Source: an uncultured Anaerococcus sp.
GTDB taxonomy: Bacteria; Bacillota; Clostridia; Tissierellales; Peptoniphilaceae
NCBI RefSeq assembly: GCF_943912825.1
Contig: NZ_CALTUX010000056.1
Span: 1-6,689, forward strand
Direction of reading: 5' to 3'
DNA length: 6,689 nucleotides
Position numbers and translations under genes: made by a program. Below, piece by piece: positions 3,656 to 6,689 of the stretch (the first letter of the stretch is position 1; each line of letters opens with the position of its first letter). Below the pieces are notes generated by a model. That model did not search any database and was not told the origin of the DNA. It saw nothing but the letters and a program-made list of their open reading frames with translations.

Positions 3656-6600
3656 ATGAATAAGAAACAAAACCTCCTAGCCATAGCCATATCCGCCTCC
3701 TTTATTTTAGGTGGGGCAAATGTGGCTCAAGCTAGTGAGAATTTAACTCCGATTGTTGAAGAAGAAAATGTCGGTAGTCAAATCGATAATAATGTAGTTG
3801 AAAACAATCCAGCAGAAACAACTCCTCAAAAAACCGAGAAGGATGAGGAAGGCAAAGATGCTGGAAAAGAAGAAGCTGTGTCATATAGTACAGCACAAAA
3901 TAATGATGAAACAATAGCTGATTCTACTAATAGGTCAGCTCATATAAACGATAACGCTAAAGCTGAGCCAGCTTCCCTTCAAATAGGTGAAGAAAGAACT
4001 CCAGCTGCTCAAGGTGCTGGGGAAACAGAGGCTAAAAAAGATATACACATTCAAAAAGCAGATGACCCAAATTATGGCAAGGATGAAGCTAAAATCCAAG
4101 ACTATAATGCCAGCAACCGTTATAAGGAAACGGACCTTCAACCAGGAGATACCAATCAAAGCTTAGTCAAGACTGATGAAAAGGTAGAAAAAGATGGTTT
4201 TAAATTTGAAATTAAAAACCCATCAGAAACATCACCAAGCAAGACTGAATATGGTTACCAAATTACCATAGACAAAAAGACTGGTCAAAGGACCTATACT
4301 AGGGTTGATGTAACCGATTCTGGTCTTATTCCTGTAAATCCTGGAGATAAGCCAATGATGGATCAGGGAGATAAAATAACTCCTAAATCTCCTGATGTAA
4401 CCTACAAGCCAACAGAAAATACAGAGATAACAAAAAGTGGGCAACAAAAAAACTTAAACTATGTAGCTGACAAAAAAACCTTAGAACATATTAATAATAA
4501 GGATAATGACTCTACTTCCTTTGGTTTTAAGGATAATTACACTCAAGACAACCCTAATAAGAAGTTTTTCGGAGATAACTTCGGTATAACCTACAAGGTC
4601 AACCCATGGCCAAATGAAAATGATGCACTTGAGGAACTTAAGCTTAATACGAACTCTTATGACCCTACAAAAAAATACTATGTCCAAGGTCAAGATATAG
4701 ACACAGGAATTAAGGTAGATAATATCGATGAAAGCGCCAAGGAAAGATTAGTAGGACAAGTATATAACCCAGTTACAGGAAAAGTTGTCCCAGGAGCAAG
4801 TGCCTATATTGGAGATAATGGCAATATCTTTGTCAAAATGCCAAAGGGTGCACTAATGAAGGATGATAATGGCAAGACTATAATCAATGAAGAATCAGTC
4901 TTTAATACTCCTGACTACAAGGGAATCCAATCCTTAGATGTTAAATTCTTTGCTCGTCCAAGAACAGCTGATGAATTTAAAGCTATAGCAGATACAGGTG
5001 AGGAGGAATGGGATAAAGGGACTTATGTAGAAACAGGTGCAGGCACTGATACAATCAACCACAAGGGAAAAGATGTAACAATCGACAAGCAAGGCATAGA
5101 CCGCTACGACCATTACAACCTAATCGGTAATTTCAAGCTAAACCTAGATGATACAAGATACTATGACCAAAAGTTCGAAGATGGGAATGGTGATGATACC
5201 TCTAAGGTAACATCATCAGGAGTAAAACCGGGCGAGCCTTTTAAGGTAGGTATAGTAGAGCCAGAAAACCCAGGTGAAACTGACAAGTCTGCTGATGAAA
5301 TGAATGAAGCCCAAAATAAAGGGGAAGCTTCTGGTAAGCTCATTATGGACTTTATAGAACGTGAAAATAAGGGTAAGGCACCAGAAGACCAATGGAAGGT
5401 AGACGTAGATCCTAAGGACATCTCAAACTTCACTATCACTCCACCAAAATCAGCCAAGGCTGGTGATTTTGTTGCAATCCCTATTGAGTACACCTACACA
5501 AATGGTTCAAAAGACACTCACTGGTTCCACTTTGTAGTTCAAGAATCAACCTACATCAAGCCAGAATATGACGCCCAAGTAAACTTCCCTACAAAGGAAC
5601 AAACATCCCCTGCAACAGTTACAGAAGATGGCAAGAGACTAACTCCAAGTAGATATTCTCTTCCAGATACTCTAGAAACTGACGAAGCAGGCAATAAGAT
5701 AGCTACCGATGATAATGGAAACAAGTGGACTGTGAAAGTTGATGAAACAACAGGTCAGGTTACTGCAAAACCAGTGGACCCTACAGCATTTGATGGTGGG
5801 GAAAAGCTAACAGTACCAGTTGTAGCTCACTATGTTGATCCGCAAAAAGAAGGCGAAGATATAACTGAAGAAGTCAATGCTTATTTCGTAATAGAAGAAA
5901 AAGCAAATATGACTGCTCGTTACAATGCCAAGGCAGGTAAGTCAGGCGATAAGCTTTCATCAGATGTAATCCTAAACACAGAAGATAAGTACAACAGAAG
6001 ACCTGGCAAATACACCCTAGAATCTAACACCTATGTAGATGATAAGGGTAATACTTGGAATGTCACAATAGATGAAAATACAGGTAAGGTAACTGCAACT
6101 GTACCAAATGAAGAGGAAGGCAAGAAAATTGACGGAGCCCTCCTAAATGTACCAGTCACAGCCCATTATTATGAAGAAGATGGCAAGCTAGAAGTAGGCA
6201 CAAAGAAGACAGAAGCTCAATTTATGGCCTATGGTACAAATGGTAAAGTTGAAAAAACAGTAGAAGTTCCTTTCGAAACAAAGGTAGAAAAAGATCCAAA
6301 TCTTAAAAAAGGTGAGATTAAAGTCATCACCGAAGGTAAGGTAGGTTCTAAGAAAGTAACTTATACTATCGAAGATTCAAAAATCATTAAAGAAGAAGAA
6401 CAAGAAATAGAAGCACCACAAGAACGTCTAATCCACGTTGGTGAAGGTGTCCTAGATGGTACTCACAATATTGAAGAAAAGGTTGAAGTAGGATTTGAAA
6501 CTGAAGTAGAATTCGATGATAGCCTTGCTCCAGGTGAGAAAAAAGTAACCCAAGAAGGTGAGCCAGGAGAAAAGACCAGAACAACTACTCTTACAATAGA

Positions 6601-6689
6601 AGATGGTAAAGTAACTAAGACTGAAGTAGGCGACTTTACTGAAACAAAAGCACCTAAGAAGAGAATCATCAAAGTAGGTAGAAATACTG
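3656..6689 (+). CDS. Secreted Rib-like/G5-repeat surface adhesin, partial at 3' end
   Basis: The frame stays open from the ATG to the last base (1011 codons), so the C-terminus is missing. Residues 1-26 are a signal peptide (MNKK, hydrophobic stretch, AQA before cleavage at Ser27). Residues 27 to about 165 are a polar, acidic linker. Residues about 300-480 resemble the N-terminal region of Rib/alpha-like wall proteins: GITYKVNPWP at 310, YYVQGQDIDTG at 341, NPVTGKVVPGASAYIGD at 371 and DVKFFARPRT at 428. Residues about 638-745 and 755-860 are two Rib/YPDG-like repeats. Residues about 865-931 and 940-1008 are two G5 domains, which in related proteins support cell-cell adhesion, biofilm formation or carbohydrate binding. 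More repeats and an LPXTG anchor are expected beyond the window. AAGAAAGGA five bases upstream fixes the start. The ligand is unknown. Confidence 0.88.
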   Translation, partial: MNKKQNLLAIAISASFILGGANVAQASENLTPIVEEENVGSQIDNNVVENNPAETTPQKTEKDEEGKDAGKEEAVSYSTAQNNDETIADSTNRSAHINDNAKAEPASLQIGEERTPAAQGAGETEAKKDIHIQKADDPNYGKDEAKIQDYNASNRYKETDLQPGDTNQSLVKTDEKVEKDGFKFEIKNPSETSPSKTEYGYQITIDKKTGQRTYTRVDVTDSGLIPVNPGDKPMMDQGDKITPKSPDVTYKPTENTEITKSGQQKNLNYVADKKTLEHINNKDNDSTSFGFKDNYTQDNPNKKFFGDNFGITYKVNPWPNENDALEELKLNTNSYDPTKKYYVQGQDIDTGIKVDNIDESAKERLVGQVYNPVTGKVVPGASAYIGDNGNIFVKMPKGALMKDDNGKTIINEESVFNTPDYKGIQSLDVKFFARPRTADEFKAIADTGEEEWDKGTYVETGAGTDTINHKGKDVTIDKQGIDRYDHYNLIGNFKLNLDDTRYYDQKFEDGNGDDTSKVTSSGVKPGEPFKVGIVEPENPGETDKSADEMNEAQNKGEASGKLIMDFIERENKGKAPEDQWKVDVDPKDISNFTITPPKSAKAGDFVAIPIEYTYTNGSKDTHWFHFVVQESTYIKPEYDAQVNFPTKEQTSPATVTEDGKRLTPSRYSLPDTLETDEAGNKIATDDNGNKWTVKVDETTGQVTAKPVDPTAFDGGEKLTVPVVAHYVDPQKEGEDITEEVNAYFVIEEKANMTARYNAKAGKSGDKLSSDVILNTEDKYNRRPGKYTLESNTYVDDKGNTWNVTIDENTGKVTATVPNEEEGKKIDGALLNVPVTAHYYEEDGKLEVGTKKTEAQFMAYGTNGKVEKTVEVPFETKVEKDPNLKKGEIKVITEGKVGSKKVTYTIEDSKIIKEEEQEIEAPQERLIHVGEGVLDGTHNIEEKVEVGFETEVEFDDSLAPGEKKVTQEGEPGEKTRTTTLTIEDGKVTKTEVGDFTETKAPKKRIIKVGRNT
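5567..6235 (+). repeat. Two tandem Rib/YPDG-like protein repeats
   Basis: Residues about 638-745 and 755-860 align: WTVKVDETTGQVTAKP (Trp691) with WNVTIDENTGKVTATVP (Trp801), then LTVPVVAHYV with LNVPVTAHYY, a period of about 110 residues. The pattern W-V-D-TG-V-T followed by a VPV-strand is typical of the long Rib-type immunoglobulin-like repeat. The copies are diverged at DNA level, so they are not a recent duplication. A weaker related segment may lie at about residues 520-635. Confidence 0.65.
6248..6679 (+). repeat. Two tandem G5 domains
   Basis: The first (residues about 865-931) has VPFETKVEKDPNLKKGE, EGKVGSKKVTYTIED and ends LIHVGEG; the second (about 940-1008) has VGFETEVEFDDSLAPGE, EGEPGEKTRTTTLTIEDGK and ends IIKVG. 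The closing glycines, 929 and 1008, are 79 residues apart. The conserved glycines and the FET...D...GE pattern match the G5 family. The domains follow each other without the intervening E domains of Aap/SasG. Confidence 0.8.

Noticed and set aside
3732..6672. Several minus-strand open frames opposite the surface-protein gene
   Set aside because: They are shadows of a continuous 1011-codon frame that has a ribosome binding site, a signal peptide and recognisable domains.

Overview
The window looks like the chromosome of a low-GC Gram-positive anaerobe. Ribosome binding sites are strong (GGAGGTGA, AAGAAAGGA), intergenic DNA is A/T-rich with Rho-independent terminators, and the coding sequence favours ATA, CTA, GCC and CCA codons. 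Together with a G5/Rib-type surface protein this suggests an anaerobic coccus of the Anaerococcus/Peptoniphilus/Finegoldia kind, but that placement is inference.

Positions 1-830 hold what I read as a type I toxin-antitoxin locus of the par/Fst architecture, followed by decayed tandem copies. A 32-residue single-helix peptide gene (69-167) ends at a perfect 13-bp bidirectional terminator (173-204). A minus-strand promoter (246-273) fires convergently into the same terminator and would make an antisense RNA of about 67 nt. That RNA overlaps a 14-base direct repeat (78-91 and 222-235), so it would be complementary to the toxin mRNA around its start codon. A second unit (419-650) keeps the terminator stem and the antisense promoter but has no toxin gene, so it would be a solo antitoxin. 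A third unit (about 655-815) keeps only the outer repeat.

Positions 836-2701 hold pepF, an apparently monocistronic gene for cytosolic oligoendopeptidase F (peptidase family M3B), with its own promoter and an intact zinc site.

Positions 2702-3655 have no convincing gene. They hold an A/T-rich terminator-like hairpin, a dense series of palindromes including a G/C-rich island near 2995-3090, a dispersed-repeat core related to the one in the toxin region, and a good terminator at 3317-3337 with no obvious gene in front of it. The promoter of the last gene follows (3555-3582).

Positions 3656-6689 encode the first 1011 residues of a large secreted surface protein that runs off the window. It has a signal peptide, an acidic/polar linker, an N-terminal adhesin-like region, two tandem Rib/YPDG-like repeats and two tandem G5 domains. 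The C-terminus, expected to carry more repeats and a sortase signal, lies outside. The three gene blocks have no evident functional link and each seems to be transcribed separately.
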